Assembly: GCA_026770575.1 (NCBI GenBank)
Contig: MU657170.1
Span: 99,627 to 163,626 of the forward strand
Length of the DNA stretch: 64,000 nucleotides
Origin: Pelagophyceae sp. CCMP2097
Lineage: Eukaryota; Sar; Pelagophyceae
Reading direction: 5' to 3'
Shown here: in pieces, positions 29,601 to 39,401 of the stretch
How positions within the stretch are numbered: the stretch's first letter is position 1
Layout of the letters: every line of letters begins with the position of its first letter
Program-made: the position numbers and the translations under genes
Notes under the pieces: model-generated
Seen by the model: the letters and a program-made list of their open reading frames with translations, nothing else
Database searches by the model: none
Told to the model about the DNA's origin: nothing

Positions 29601-32600
29601 CGATTCGAAACGGGAAATTGTCCGAAAACTCGCGCGCTCTCAGGCACGCGCACGACACGTTTCACCGCTTCGACCGCTTCAATCTGAAGTACAACCCGGC
29701 GGGGCAGTCGCGGCTGCGGGAGATCTTCCTGAAGACTGATAATCTGATCAAAGGTGCAGCCCTCTGGAAACCGCCAGGGGCTCGCCTTTGGCAAGGCGAG
29801 GGCGCCGGTGGAGCGTCAAGGCGGGCATCGTTGGAGGCGGGCATCGATTGTACGAAGCGGGGCCGTTGGTATGCGGAGTGGCCTTTCAAGGGCGAAACCC
29901 CGCAGAGCCCGAAGTCCTGAAGCCGTCAAACCCACGCCACTCCACAACGCGCGCCTCTCCAGGCCGTTACCTGGCCGAGCTCACTCGCGAGGTCATGTCC
30001 GACCTCGAGGCCTCCAAGTACCAGCTCGCAGAGTGGCGGGTAAGCGTCTGTTGATACCGACACGCTGCCTCATCCGACCATGTCGACGCAAAGGCCTTGC
30101 GACCGTCTCGACTCGCGAAAAAATAAGGTTTCAATCTACGGTCGCGCCCCGTCCGACTGGGCCGGCCTGGCGGACTGGTTCTTCGACCACGCGCTGGCGT
30201 CGCCAAACGTCCGGTGGATGATCCAGGTACGTTGAATCAATGCGCGGTGGTCGCGTTCGACGCGCGTCCCGTTTCTCAAACTGTTTCTCAAAGTGCAACG
30301 CATTCGAACCCCGTAGGTGCCGCGGCTGTACGCGGTGTACCGCGCGGCCGGGCTGGTGAAGTCGTTTGACGAAATTCTGCAGAACATTTTCGAACCGTTG
30401 TTCGCGGTGACGTTGGACCCAGCATCAAATCCTCGGTTGCATGCCTTTTTAGAAGCCATAGTCGGCTTCGATTCCGTCGACGACGAATCCAAGCCAGACG
30501 CCGGGGCCATGGACCCGACGAGGCCGCTGCCTTTACCGAAGGAATGGACGAGACCGGAGGAGCCGCCCTTTGCGTACGTTGAAGCGTCGCGGCGCGCGTT
30601 TCTCAAAGGCGAATCCTCCGAAGAATCGTACAGGTACTGGATGTACCACATGTACGCCAACCTGCGGGCGCTGAACCGCGTTCGGGCGGCGCGGCACTTG
30701 TCGACGTTTGAGTGCGCCGAATGGCGTCCGAAAGAGGAACCGTCTCCCAAATCGCCGATTCGAACACATTTCCGCGAGCCAGAGGGGCCGAGCGCGGGGC
30801 CTTTGCCGAGCGCGCGCGCGTAGGTTCCGGCCGCACGCGGGCGAGGCTGGGGACATTGACCATTTGGTGCGTTTGTCTCTTCGAAGAACATGGGATGCGG
30901 CCGTGCGGCAAGGGCGCCGGTGAAGAGAGGGCTCACCGAATGGCGCCGGTCACGAGATTCGGTGCAAAGGCCTCTGTGCATCGAGGCTCCGATCTTGGAC
31001 CTCTACGGGCCCTCGAGTGCAGAACCGACGGCAAGGGTGGCTTCTCTCGAGGTCCACAGAGAAGGGCTTCGAGGCGGCCCGTTGAAACGGCCCTTTGAGA
31101 CGAGCCCTTTGAGACGGGTCCTTTGAGACGGGCCCTTTGAGACGGGCCCTTTGAGGCGGGCCCTCTCGGCGAGGCGCCGTCCAACAGCAGTGCGGCGAGG
31201 GGCGGCGCAGTGGCCCCGACGGGTCCCAGGAGACGGCATGCCGTGCAAGGCACCGAATACAAGAGCGGGCCCTCGACATTGTCCTTCCACGGGCCCTCGA
31301 GTCGGGCCTCTCAGACGGCGGTGTCCGGGCCCTCTGGTGTGCGGGCGGCTCTACGGGACTGGGGCGGTTGAACGGCCCTCGAGACGTGCCCTCTACGCCT
31401 CCTCCAAAAGCACGTGGCCCCGAGCCTTTGCCGCGACAAGGCGGGTCTCCCGCACGAGAAGCATGCATTTTGGCCAATTTCGAAAGAGAAATCCCGCAAA
31501 ATCCCGCAAAATGGAAAAGCCGCAGGTGGCCGCCTTTCTCGTGACGAAGAAGATCAACCACGGCATCCAGCTGCGCCGGTCGCCGGCGCTGCAGTATCTG
31601 TATTATCTGGCGCAGGTTGGGATCGCAATGTCGCCGCTGTCGAACAACCGTCGACCCAGCGTCCCCGAAAACCAGGGCGGTGCGAGTCTGCGAGCGGCGC
31701 TTATCGGACCCGCACTCTCCACAGCGGCTTGTGGACTCGAGCGCACACGGTCAACGGGATTCCCGGAGTCTGAGCGGATCGCCGGTGGAACTCGGTAAAA
31801 GGCCGGAGATGGTCCCCGACGGTCCGACAGGGGCCGTCTCCTGTCGGACCGGAGACGGCCCCTCGATGGTCCGATGCGGCCCCGATGCGGCCCCGAGGCG
31901 GTCTCGACGGTCCGATGCGGGCCCTCGACAGTCGTAGAGGGACCCATATACAGACAGTAGAGGGACCCTCGACGGACCTCTACGACCCTGACGGACCCGA
32001 GACCATGCGCCCCCCACGGTCCGACGGGGGCCGGAGACGGCCCTCTTCGGCCCCTCGACGCAGCCCCTCGACGGTCCGTAGAGGCCCCCCGGACGGTCCT
32101 CTACGACAGTCCCGGAAGAGTTTTTTCTTTCGCCCCCTCGCACGGTTTGGCCACGGAATTCATAAGTTCACACGAAGGGTCGAAAATAAATAAAAGAAGA
32201 GAGAGGAAAATGCCCTTTTCGACGGGCCAGCCGCAGCTTTCGTCTGGGCCCATCGGGTGTCGTGCGATGCGTGCGGGGGCAAAGGCGGTATTGTGGACGG
32301 TGCCATCGGCCCCGCTGCCTTTCGATGTCGCGACGCGTCTCTTTGTGAAATTGACTTGTAGGCCTCTTTCTGGACTTTGCGAAAAACCCGTTCCCAAAGT
32401 ACTTTGAGCGCGGCCTCAACGTCTCCCTCTCTACCGACGACCCGCTCATGCTCCACTTCACAAAGGACCCCTTGGTCGAGGAGTACTCGGTGGCCGCGCA
32501 GGCGCGCCGTTTTTGCGTGGGCGCACGATTTCCTGGGAAACGCGCAATTGCAGGTCTGGAAGCTGTCCTCGACTGACATTTGCGAGATCGCGCGCAACTC

Positions 32601-32982
32601 CGTGCTCCAGTCCGGCTGGGAGGACCGGTTCAAGAAACACTTCATCGGAGACAATTATGTGGGGTTGCGGCGTCGGAAGAAACGCGCCTTTCCAAGCCAC
32701 GATGGAAGAATTTTCCAAACCCACGCTTCCACGCCCCACAACACAGGCCAAGGCCGGGGCTCCGGGCAACGACATCCGCATGACGAACGTGCCCGACATT
32801 CGCATCACTTACAGACACGAGACTTGGTGCGTTCGAAAGGGGGCCTTAGGGGTCGCAAGATTCGACCAAGGGGGCCTTCCCAGTGTCCTGCTCAGCGCGC
32901 CTTCTTTTGCAGGCAGCAGGAGGTGGACTTTGTCAACCGCCACGCCGCGCTGCACTTGAGCCGGAGCGAAAGTGCGCGATGA
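26665..32982 (+). CDS. AMPD: AMP deaminase
   Basis: Hydrolyses AMP to IMP and ammonia in the purine nucleotide cycle. Nineteen coding segments were joined: 26665-26739, 26960-27012, 27143-27356, 27451-27727, 27860-27936, 28046-28108, 28189-28371, 29405-29568, 29644-29753, 29963-30039, 30128-30226, 30317-30573, 30634-30711, 30824-30866, 31526-31649, 32362-32501, 32554-32658, 32747-32826 and 32913-32982. They sum to 2289 nt, 762 residues. Zinc ligands are HVH in [20 protein letters not shown]; the catalytic [10 protein letters not shown], the INHGIQLR segment and the STDDPL aspartates are present. Other family strings are [86 protein letters not shown] and [13 protein letters not shown]. Introns 29569-29643 and 32502-32553 use GC donors. 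The intron after HVHHS is 1.03 kb of repeats. Confidence 0.95.
28490..29240 (+). repeat. GGGACCTTGTCAC-family array in AMP deaminase intron
   Basis: Dozens of degenerate 14-16 bp units (CAGGGACCTCGTCTCA, CGGGGACCTTGTCACG and similar) fill most of intron 28372-29404. This intron separates the HVHHS zinc-ligand codons from the MNQKHLL codons. Orientation is with the gene. Confidence 0.9.
30574..30633 (+). other. In-frame, stop-free 60-nt intron (exitron-like)
   Basis: The segment starts GTACGTTGAAG, ends TCGTACAG, is 60 nt (a multiple of three) and has no stop. Removing it joins PPFAY to WMYHMYANL, which matches the PPYAY-YLYY-type junction of AMP deaminases. If kept it would add about 20 residues ([20 protein letters not shown] region) to the catalytic domain. 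The splice sites match those of neighbouring introns. Confidence 0.75.
31080..31400 (+). repeat. GGGCCCTTTGAGACGG array in AMP deaminase intron
   Basis: Units such as CCCTTTGAGACGGGCCCTTT and GGGCCCTCGACATTG recur in intron 30867-31525, in gene orientation. Confidence 0.8.
31800..32110 (+). repeat. GACGGTCCGATGCGGCC array in AMP deaminase intron
   Basis: Units like GACGGCCCCTCGATGGTCCG and GAGGGACCCTCGACGGAC recur in intron 31650-32361, a third repeat-expanded intron of the same gene. Confidence 0.75.
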
Positions 32983-33823
32983 AGCGTTTGCAAACGTCGG
33001 CGACGAGACCCGCAACCGCCACGACCCTCGGTGACGCTTCGGCAGCCGCACACCCGCTGCGCGCCTCGCAAGCGGCCTCTTTGGCGCCACGCCTCCCATG
33101 CGCCTCCCGCGCGACGCAACGCCAAGCGCGTACACTCGTAAAGGATCGCGCCAAACGCACCGGGCTGCCGTACCTCGCCGTAGACCCCGCTGCAAAAGCG
33201 CAGGCTCTGCGAGGGGCGTGCGTTTCAGGGCGGGCGGCCACGCTGGAGTGCCTCTCTCTGGCGGTGCGGTCGAGGCCGCCGCGCCAAGGGGTACTTGGAC
33301 GGTCGTTGCCAGATTAGATACGACTTGACCCCTTCCCCTCCGCCTTGTACGTGACGGTGGATCCGACCTTTTTCCCATGAGCACCTCCGCTTGCGCAATA
33401 TTGCGACGATCCAAGGCCGGCCGAGGGGCGAGGACCCGTCCACGGCGGCGGCGCCGTCCGTGCGCGCGCCGCAGGGCGTCCGTCGCCGCGCGGCGCGGCC
33501 GACCGCTCCGGGTCGCCCAGCGGCGTGGCGTCACAGGCGCAACGTCCCACGAGCGGGCCGCGCCCGGGCCTTGCCACCACAGGGCGCGCCGCCGAGAGCG
33601 CGTCTCGGCCGCACCATGCCTCGAGCGCGGCGTGCCTCGGCTGCGGCGTGTCGGCTGCGCCGCCAGCGCGGCGGCGCCTCGAGTGCGGTTGCGGCTCGGG
33701 CGCGGCTGCGGCCGCGCGGCCAGACGTGCCCTGCCTGCGAAGCGCCGCCAGGCTCCGGTTCCGGCGCTGATGCTGCTGACGCTGCGGGGCTCCTCGAGTG
33801 AAGCTCCGCGAGTGGCGTGGCCG
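32983..33823. other. Intergenic, very GC-rich
   Basis: All six frames are long because stop codons are rare in this composition. No frame shows a recognisable protein. It is the space between the convergent ends of AMP deaminase and the kinase at 33824-35009. Confidence 0.4.
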
Positions 33824-35009
33824 CTAGGCCCCGTCGTGCCAAAGGCCGGGATCGCCGGTGTCGCCACCGAGTCCCTTGGCGGTCCCCTCGATGCCGAATC
33901 CGCGGAGGCAGCAGGGCTTTGGGTTGTCTGCGAACCAGGCTTCGGCGAGGGCCTCAGCGGCGGTGGCGCGCCGCGCCGCGTCGAGGCGCAATAGCCCCCG
34001 GAGGCATCGGACCAGCGACGCCGCGTCGCCGGAGCTGCCGTAGCCGCGCCGCGCGAGGGCGTGCCGCTCGCATCGCGGCGCGCCCTCGAAGAGCGCGTCG
34101 TCGTCGAGGCGGAGCGCGCGGATGAGCACGAGCTGGTCTTTCTCGTGGGCGCCTCGCAGTAGAGCGAGGCCGCCGCGCGCGACTTGCACGATGACGCACC
34201 CGGCGGCCCAGCAGTCGACGGCCGCGCCGTCGTACCTCGCAAGGAAAGCGTCGCAAGGACGGCGTCGAGGATGGAAGGGCGTGTCTTCGAGCGGTGGCGC
34301 ACCATTCACCGCCGCCTGCCGGCCGCAGCACTTCCTCGATGAGTTCGGGCGGCCTGTTCCAGAGCGCGCAGACGGCGAGCGTCCGTGCGCGGGGCGGGTT
34401 TAGGGGGACCGCGGCGCCAAAGTCGGCGAGGAGAAGACGGGCGCCGTTTTGTGAGATTAGGAGGTTGTCTATAGAGACGTCCCGATGACAGAACCCCACC
34501 TCGTGGCAGTGCGCCAGCGCGCAGAGCAGATGGCCCGCGACGAGCTTGACCTCGCCGCAGCGCACCTGCATCAGGGGTCCGACGCTCGCGTCGCGCCCCG
34601 GATCCCGCCTTACCGGTCCATGCTTCCGGAGCCATTGGCCGACGTTTCCGCCCGCGGCGTGCTGCAGGGCGAGCGTGGCGACGCCAGAGAGACGGTCGAA
34701 GTCGTGCTGGAGCATGATCACGATGTTGCTTTGACCGGCCAACGCCAGCAAAGCGTCGACTTCGCGCCGCGCGGAAGGCCCGCGGTCCAGCGGGACGCGC
34801 TTCAGCACGGCGAGGCCGCCGGCGCGGCTGCGCGCGAGGCGGACGCAGCCGTTATTGCCGTAGGACATGTGCATGGCGTTGGACGGCGGCGGCCCGTCGG
34901 GCAGCGGCGCGTTGGACGGCCATTCACAAAAACCGACTTCTTCAAAGTCGTCGGCGAACGCCCGGCGCGGGCCCGCAGACGACGCGCGCCGCAGCCGCGC
35001 CGCCAGCAT
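33824..35009 (-). CDS. Divergent protein kinase
   Basis: Starts at ATG 35009 (MLAARLRRASSAGPRRAF). Kinase features in order are a Gly-rich-like stretch (YGNNGCVRLARSRAGG), a candidate VAIK lysine in LAVLKRVPL, the catalytic loop HRDVSIDNLL, the metal-binding DFGAAVPLNPP, and a RPPELIEEVL segment replacing APE. Near 34300 the reading moves to another frame that continues YDGAAVDCWAAGCVIVQVAR, the F-helix region, and ends at 33824 with a TGA. A short intron beginning GTGAATGG or a frameshift explains the change; no splice pair that preserves the frame was settled on. The catalytic loop has Ser where most kinases have Lys (HRDxK), as in FunK1-like kinases, so substrate and activity are unclear. 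About 350 residues. Confidence 0.7.
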
Positions 35010-35724
35010 GGGCCGCTAAGGCGCGTGTTCACTAGCACTGCCAATACAAGGGGTATCGCCAATGACGCCGAGGACTTTCTGGCAATCGGAGTGTTCGTCG
35101 GTTGGAGTTTGGCGCTGTTGGGAGTGATAGAGGACGTCGCGCCGAGTCCCATGATGCTAGATCCTATAGAAATTGTTTGTTTAAAACGCTCAAACCAGAA
35201 ATCAGAACGCCTGTTTTGGCTCGTCTGAAGCGCCACTCGCGGCAATCGTACAGGATTTGCCATATGCCACCCCAGTGCGTATGGACCCACCCCGTCACAT
35301 AGCTGCCTCTTGGATCAAGTGGTTTCCTCACCCCGTCACATAGCCAGAATTTCGATCCCTGCGGTCCTGCGATTGCCAGCCGGGCCCGAACCTTCGCAAT
35401 ACGGAGGCAAAATCAGTTCAAAATCAAGGTAAGGAGGCAAATAAAGATTTTATCAAGTTCAAAATATTGGGGGAAACGCTTGTTCACGCCCTTGCAAGGC
35501 GCCCTCCTCGAGGCTGATCATGTCACGGACACCCCGGGGGGCAGAGAGGCCCATAGCGACCACGCCCACCCCCGCCTGGGCGGCCTCTGGGAGGCACAAC
35601 TTTGCGCCACTTGAGATCGGCTTTATCGCCGATACCCCTTGTACTCGTACGCGTACAATTGTATACGAGTACTCAGCGGCTCGGGAGCTCGATCGAGCAA
35701 GACGACCAGAGCTCTGGCGGCCAG
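35010..35724. other. Intergenic between divergent genes
   Basis: Promoter region for the kinase (-) and the 35725 gene (+). The 15-base string CACCCCGTCACATAG occurs twice (near 35287 and 35331). An AT-richer stretch lies at 35400-35470. Confidence 0.45.
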
Positions 35725-36509
35725 ATGCTCGCCCTCTGCCTCTTCCTCTTGGCGGCGCGCGCGCGGTGCCTCGCGCCGTCGCGCTGGGCGTCGCGGCGCG
35801 CGGCAATCGCGGCGGCCGGCGGGGTGAAGTCGGATGTAACGTTTGAGGAAGCGCAGGACGTCGGTGAAACCTTACTCGAGGCCTTCCTCCTCCAAGACCG
35901 GAACGGCACGCCCTTGCCCTCAAACACCGCCGAAGACCTCGACGCCCTCCTGGCCACGACGAGCGGCGCGCGCGGCTGGTGAGCGGCAGGCGCGGCTGGT
36001 GGGTGCCGCTCTCACGACGGCGCCCGGTTTGAACGGCCGCGCGTCGGAGCGACGCGCGGACCGAACGACCTAGGTTCGTGCTCCTGCTGACGGACCCAGT
36101 GTACGCCCCCCTCTTCTCAAAAGCGCTGTCGCCGGCGCTCCTCGAGCCGTTGGAGAAGCACGCGGAGGTGAACGTCCGCTTGATGACCATGAACGTGGCA
36201 ATGTCCACAGCCATGGCCGTCGCGCACGCTCGCAACGGCGATTCGGACATGGCGTCGGCGTCGACGTTGACGAGCGACCGTTCCGTCGCCGTTGTGGAAG
36301 CGTTGATGGACCGCCAATTGACACCCACTCTCCGCCCGGCTCTGCGCGACCTCCTCAACACCGCCGCTTTCGACGCCGACGACGACGACGGCAACACTGG
36401 GGTTGATGCGGACTGGGTAGCGTTTTTGGATCGGTGGGGGTATGACGCGACGCAGCGCAATGCGATTGCCGCGGTCCTGGCCCGAATGCTCAACGGCATC
36501 CGCAGCTAG
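35725..36509 (+). CDS. Unrecognised protein with signal or plastid-type leader
   Basis: Two exons. The first (35725 to about 35979) starts MLALCLFLLAARARCLAPSR, a signal peptide followed by a basic region, then SDVTFEEAQDVGETLLEAFL and TPLPSNTAEDLDALLATTSG. A GTGAGC donor at the TGG codon joins to the second exon after ACCTAG (from about 36074), giving ARGWFVLLLTDPVYAPLFSK and EPLEKHAEVNVRLMTMNVAM. It ends NAIAAVLARMLNGIRS with TAG at 36507-36509. Total about 230 residues, mainly helical after the leader. The leader would fit a bipartite stramenopile plastid presequence, but the usual Phe after the signal cleavage site is not evident, so secretion is as likely. No family is recognised. Confidence 0.7.
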
Positions 36510-36536
36510 CGAATGCTCAACGGCATCCGCAGCTAG
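36483..36536 (+). repeat. 27-bp perfect tandem duplication spanning the stop codon
   Basis: The unit from CGAATGCTCAACG to CATCCGCAGCTAG occurs at 36483-36509 and again, identically, at 36510-36536. The first copy holds the last eight codons and the stop of the upstream gene. The second lies in the 3' UTR and keeps a TAG in the same frame. Confidence 0.95.
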
Positions 36537-36731
36537 CGTAACCAGAAGCGCTTTGGTTGACCCTTCGGATTTGGCCGCCCGGGGACTTGGATCCCCCCAC
36601 CCAATGTGGCTCGCTCGGCACGCGGTGACCCCCCTCCCCTCAAACCCCCGACCCCAACAGCCCAAGAGATCAAATGTGATGTTAAATGATTTTTCGGCAG
36701 CGGCGGTGGGCGTTCCGGAGGCGCCGATGGT

Positions 36732-37514
36732 TTACTGGCCGCCGCGGAGGAGGCGTCTTTCCGCGGAAGGCTCGGTGATCGTCGCTTGCTGCAAGTCCAC
36801 CGCCGTTTGCGCGAGGACGCGGCCGTTCAACGACGACGAGGTCTGGAACAACGCGTTCGTCTTGACGAGGAAGATGCCCTCGAGGTGCGCGCCCGGGCCG
36901 ACGTCGACGGCTTCAGCCACCTGCCAGAAAATGTTTTTCGCCTGGACCTCGCCCTTGAGGATGACCTGGACGTTGCGGGCGGCGACGACCGAGCCAGCAA
37001 TCTGGAGGATGAAGACGTCGGCGGCGTCGCCGTCGAGGAAGATGTCGCCGTCGATGGCGACGTCGGTAAACCACGTGTACACGCCAGCCGTCAACGGAGC
37101 GTATTCACCCCCAAAGGCGCCACCCAGGGTGCCTGCGCCGAAGTTGACGCGCGTCGCGTCCGGGTTGGGGCGCCCGGCGGCGTCGTTGTAGGCGGCCTCC
37201 ATTGCGCCGACGGCGGTCGTCAACAGCGTCGGCGTAGGGGGGCTGTAGTCGGCCGCGAACATTCTGCGCGTGACCTGCGGCGACGTGGAAAACGTGTTCG
37301 TGCTGTCCATCGTCTGCCCGAAGCCCGTCATGGCCGTGGCCGCGATGGGAGAGACGGCGATGTCGCCCGTGATGGCCGACTGCGGCACCGTCGAGATGCC
37401 GCTCTTGGCGAGAATGACGTATTTCTCGGCCGCGCCGAGGTCGACGCGGTCGACCGCGCTGACGCCCAGCGCGAGCGCGAGGGCGACGTAGACGCGGCTC
37501 TGGAACATCATCAT
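36732..37514 (-). CDS. DUF3494 ice-binding protein
   Basis: 260 residues, no intron, ATG 37514. A signal peptide (MMMFQSRVYVALALALGVSA) points to secretion. The rest is one complete DUF3494 (type 1 ice-binding) domain: YVILAKSGISTVPQSAITGD, IAVSPIAATAMTGFGQTMDS, MFAADYSPPTPTLLTTAVGA, MEAAYNDAAGRPNPD, GAGTLGGAFGGEYAPLTAGV, DGDAADVFILQIAGSV, VQAKNIFWQVAEAVDVGPGA, HLEGIFLVKTNALFQTSSSL and NGRVLAQTAVDL. The family folds as a discontinuous beta-solenoid whose flat face binds ice, limiting recrystallisation around cells in sea ice or cold water. In eukaryotic algae it is thought to have come by horizontal transfer from bacteria or fungi; lack of introns fits that but does not prove it. Ice-binding strength cannot be judged here. 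Confidence 0.93.
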   Translation of the reverse strand: MMMFQSRVYVALALALGVSAVDRVDLGAAEKYVILAKSGISTVPQSAITGDIAVSPIAATAMTGFGQTMDSTNTFSTSPQVTRRMFAADYSPPTPTLLTTAVGAMEAAYNDAAGRPNPDATRVNFGAGTLGGAFGGEYAPLTAGVYTWFTDVAIDGDIFLDGDAADVFILQIAGSVVAARNVQVILKGEVQAKNIFWQVAEAVDVGPGAHLEGIFLVKTNALFQTSSSLNGRVLAQTAVDLQQATITEPSAERRLLRGGQ

Positions 37515-37756
37515 CGTGCGAGTGTAAATGGAAGTGTACTGCGGCCACTGGTCGGAAACTTGAATTTACTTTGTTGAAGTTTCTGACGTCCAGACAGGGT
37601 TACAGAAAATTCTCTAGCAACAGAAATTTCTTCGGTGCGCTTTGCGCCGTTGACTGGGTCCAGAATCCGGGCCAAGCCCTTACGGCTAGCGCATGCGAAG
37701 ATCCGCAAGCCGCGTCATATGACCAGCCGCGGACCGCGCAGACTAGGCTACTGACC

Positions 37757-38102
37757 TTTCTGGGAAACGGCGGCCGCGAGCTTGAAAGGCTTGCCGGAGG
37801 CGGGAATCGCCCAAGCGCAGGGCCTACCGACTTGCGCAGCTCGGCCTGCTTGCGCGCGGCCGGGCATGCCGCGCCGGGTCGGCGTACTTGAGCCCGGCCT
37901 CGTTGATCGCCGACTCGCGGCGGACGTTGACAATTTCATTGGAGGTCCAGTCCGTCGCATGGGCGTGGAGGCCTCTCCGAAAAAAACGTTGCGCGCCGAA
38001 CGAAAAACACCCGCATGGGGCTCTGAGGTCGACGCAAGCACGGCGCACGCGCAAAAGCTGGACCGAGCTAACTCTTTCGCTTGCCATCCCGAGGGTGTTC
38101 AA
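37757..38102 (-). CDS. Possible small gene or remnant
   Basis: Two minus-strand segments have strong coding-type codon use: ATDWTSNEIVNVRRESAINE continuing AGLKYADPARHA (about 37960-37865), and, after a GGTAG acceptor, CAWAIPASGKPFKLAAAVSQ continuing KGQ with TAG near 37757. The donor between them was not found unless it is a GC type. No start was settled. The family is unknown; it may be the tail of a decayed gene. Confidence 0.35.
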
Positions 38103-38785
38103 ACCCCCGAATGGGCAAAGTCAGAAATGGTTTCCGAGAAATGATGTTCCGACTGAAGTCAGCTCAACGCCCGTTCTCCGACACGGAGGCCGCAATGCCG
38201 TCAGCGCGAAGGCCGCGCGGCCGTCGGCACGGAGGCCGCACGGTCGCACAACGGAGGCCGCGCAGGAAAGGGGACAAATCTGTTTGCTGCATCGGCCGGA
38301 AATGCGGTCAAGTGCATCGGCGGGGATCCGACGCCGAGATTTGGCACTCTGCGACCCCACCGCACGAGGACGGTTTCGGGCGGCTCCTTGACACGCATCA
38401 GGCGTGCTCGAGACGGAATCTTGAAGGGGCGCTCTTTTCGCGCCTCTTTCTCGACCCGGCCTCTCTGCTATTCCGCGCCCTGCTATTCCAATACACGCGT
38501 CTAGTAAGCTTTCCCAGGAGCAGTATACCCGCAGGTATACGAGGCCGAGGCATTCGAGCACCGTGAGAGAGTTCTTTCTCTCACACCGTCCCGGAGAGGC
38601 CTTTCCGCCTCGGAGGCTTTTCGAGCGGAGGGGGGCTTTTCGACCGAAATGCGCTTTGGTGGCAAAATGCCAAAGGCGGCGTGATGCCAAAGGCGGCCTT
38701 TTGCGCGGCTCGCCCCCCGGCGGGGCCCGCCGCAGGCCTTTGAGAAACGAAAAGGGTCGTTTGGGGGCCGGGCTGCATGGAGAGT
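38103..38785. other. Intergenic with dispersed-motif copy
   Basis: Contains one copy of the CTGCT..ACACGCGTC..GTAAGCTTTCCC motif at about 38481-38517 and GGCCGCACGG-rich short repeats at 38190-38270. No gene signal on either strand. Confidence 0.45.
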
Positions 38786-38925
38786 GCGAGTACTCAGCTG
38801 GCACGGACTCTGCCGCGTCTCTGCCGCTTGCCGCGGGGTTGTCGTTCCTGAGCGCGAGCTGCGGCGCCCCCGAGGCGCGCCAGTAGGAAGGGCCGTAGTC
38901 GACCAAAACAGTTTCAGAGGCTTAC
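38786..38925 (-). pseudogene. SET-domain C-terminal exon fragment
   Basis: The minus strand reads ETVLVDYGPSYWRASGAPQL continuing ALRNDNPAASGRDAAES. This is closely similar to the last exon of the SET-domain gene at 39402-41386 (QQVLVDYGPSYWRAAGTPQL, TLRNHAA). No other SET exons are found nearby and the frame runs on without a stop, so it looks like a duplicated exon remnant. Confidence 0.65.
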
Positions 38926-39401
38926 GTTACAATATCTTGTCTACGAACGGACACCAGGAAGGAGGCCACACGGCCGTCGGCACGACCCGGGGCTTGACGG
39001 GTGGGGCGAGTGTGCCTTTCAACTCGGTCTCCCAGGAGCAGTCGAGTGAAGATCGACCGGGGTCACCAGACCGAGGCCGCCGGGCAAAGTCCCGACAACT
39101 TGAAGGCCTCTCGACCCAAATAATCAACCCTCACCTCACCCAATCTGCTTTGGGCGCAAGATTCCTCAGCGGCCGAGCGTAGTTTACCTCCCGGCGGGAC
39201 CCCGTCGCAGACCCTTTGGGCGCCGCAATGCGTCTTTTGGGAGGTCCGGGGCGAGAGGAAGATACGCCCGACCCATATCTCTCTCTACCTGGTTCCGAGT
39301 GTCCTTCTCTCAGGAGGGCCGGGGCGAGGCGTCTTTCCGTCTGTGTTGACTCGGCTGGGGCGGGCGGCTCCTCTTACTGACTCTAGCAGGCAGCTATACT
39401 G
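38926..39401. other. Intergenic, no gene recognised
   Basis: Space between the SET fragment and the 3' end of the SET gene. No coding signal, RNA gene or clear repeat was found. Confidence 0.4.

Noticed and set aside
26665..32982. Adenosine deaminase or adenine deaminase in place of AMP deaminase
   Set aside because: The [27 protein letters not shown] and STDDPL contexts and the long N-terminal region are specific to AMP deaminase.
32809..34305. 498-residue minus-strand open frame
   Set aside because: It overlaps the last AMP deaminase exons and the kinase gene in a different frame; composition is Arg/Ser/Ala-rich with no motif.
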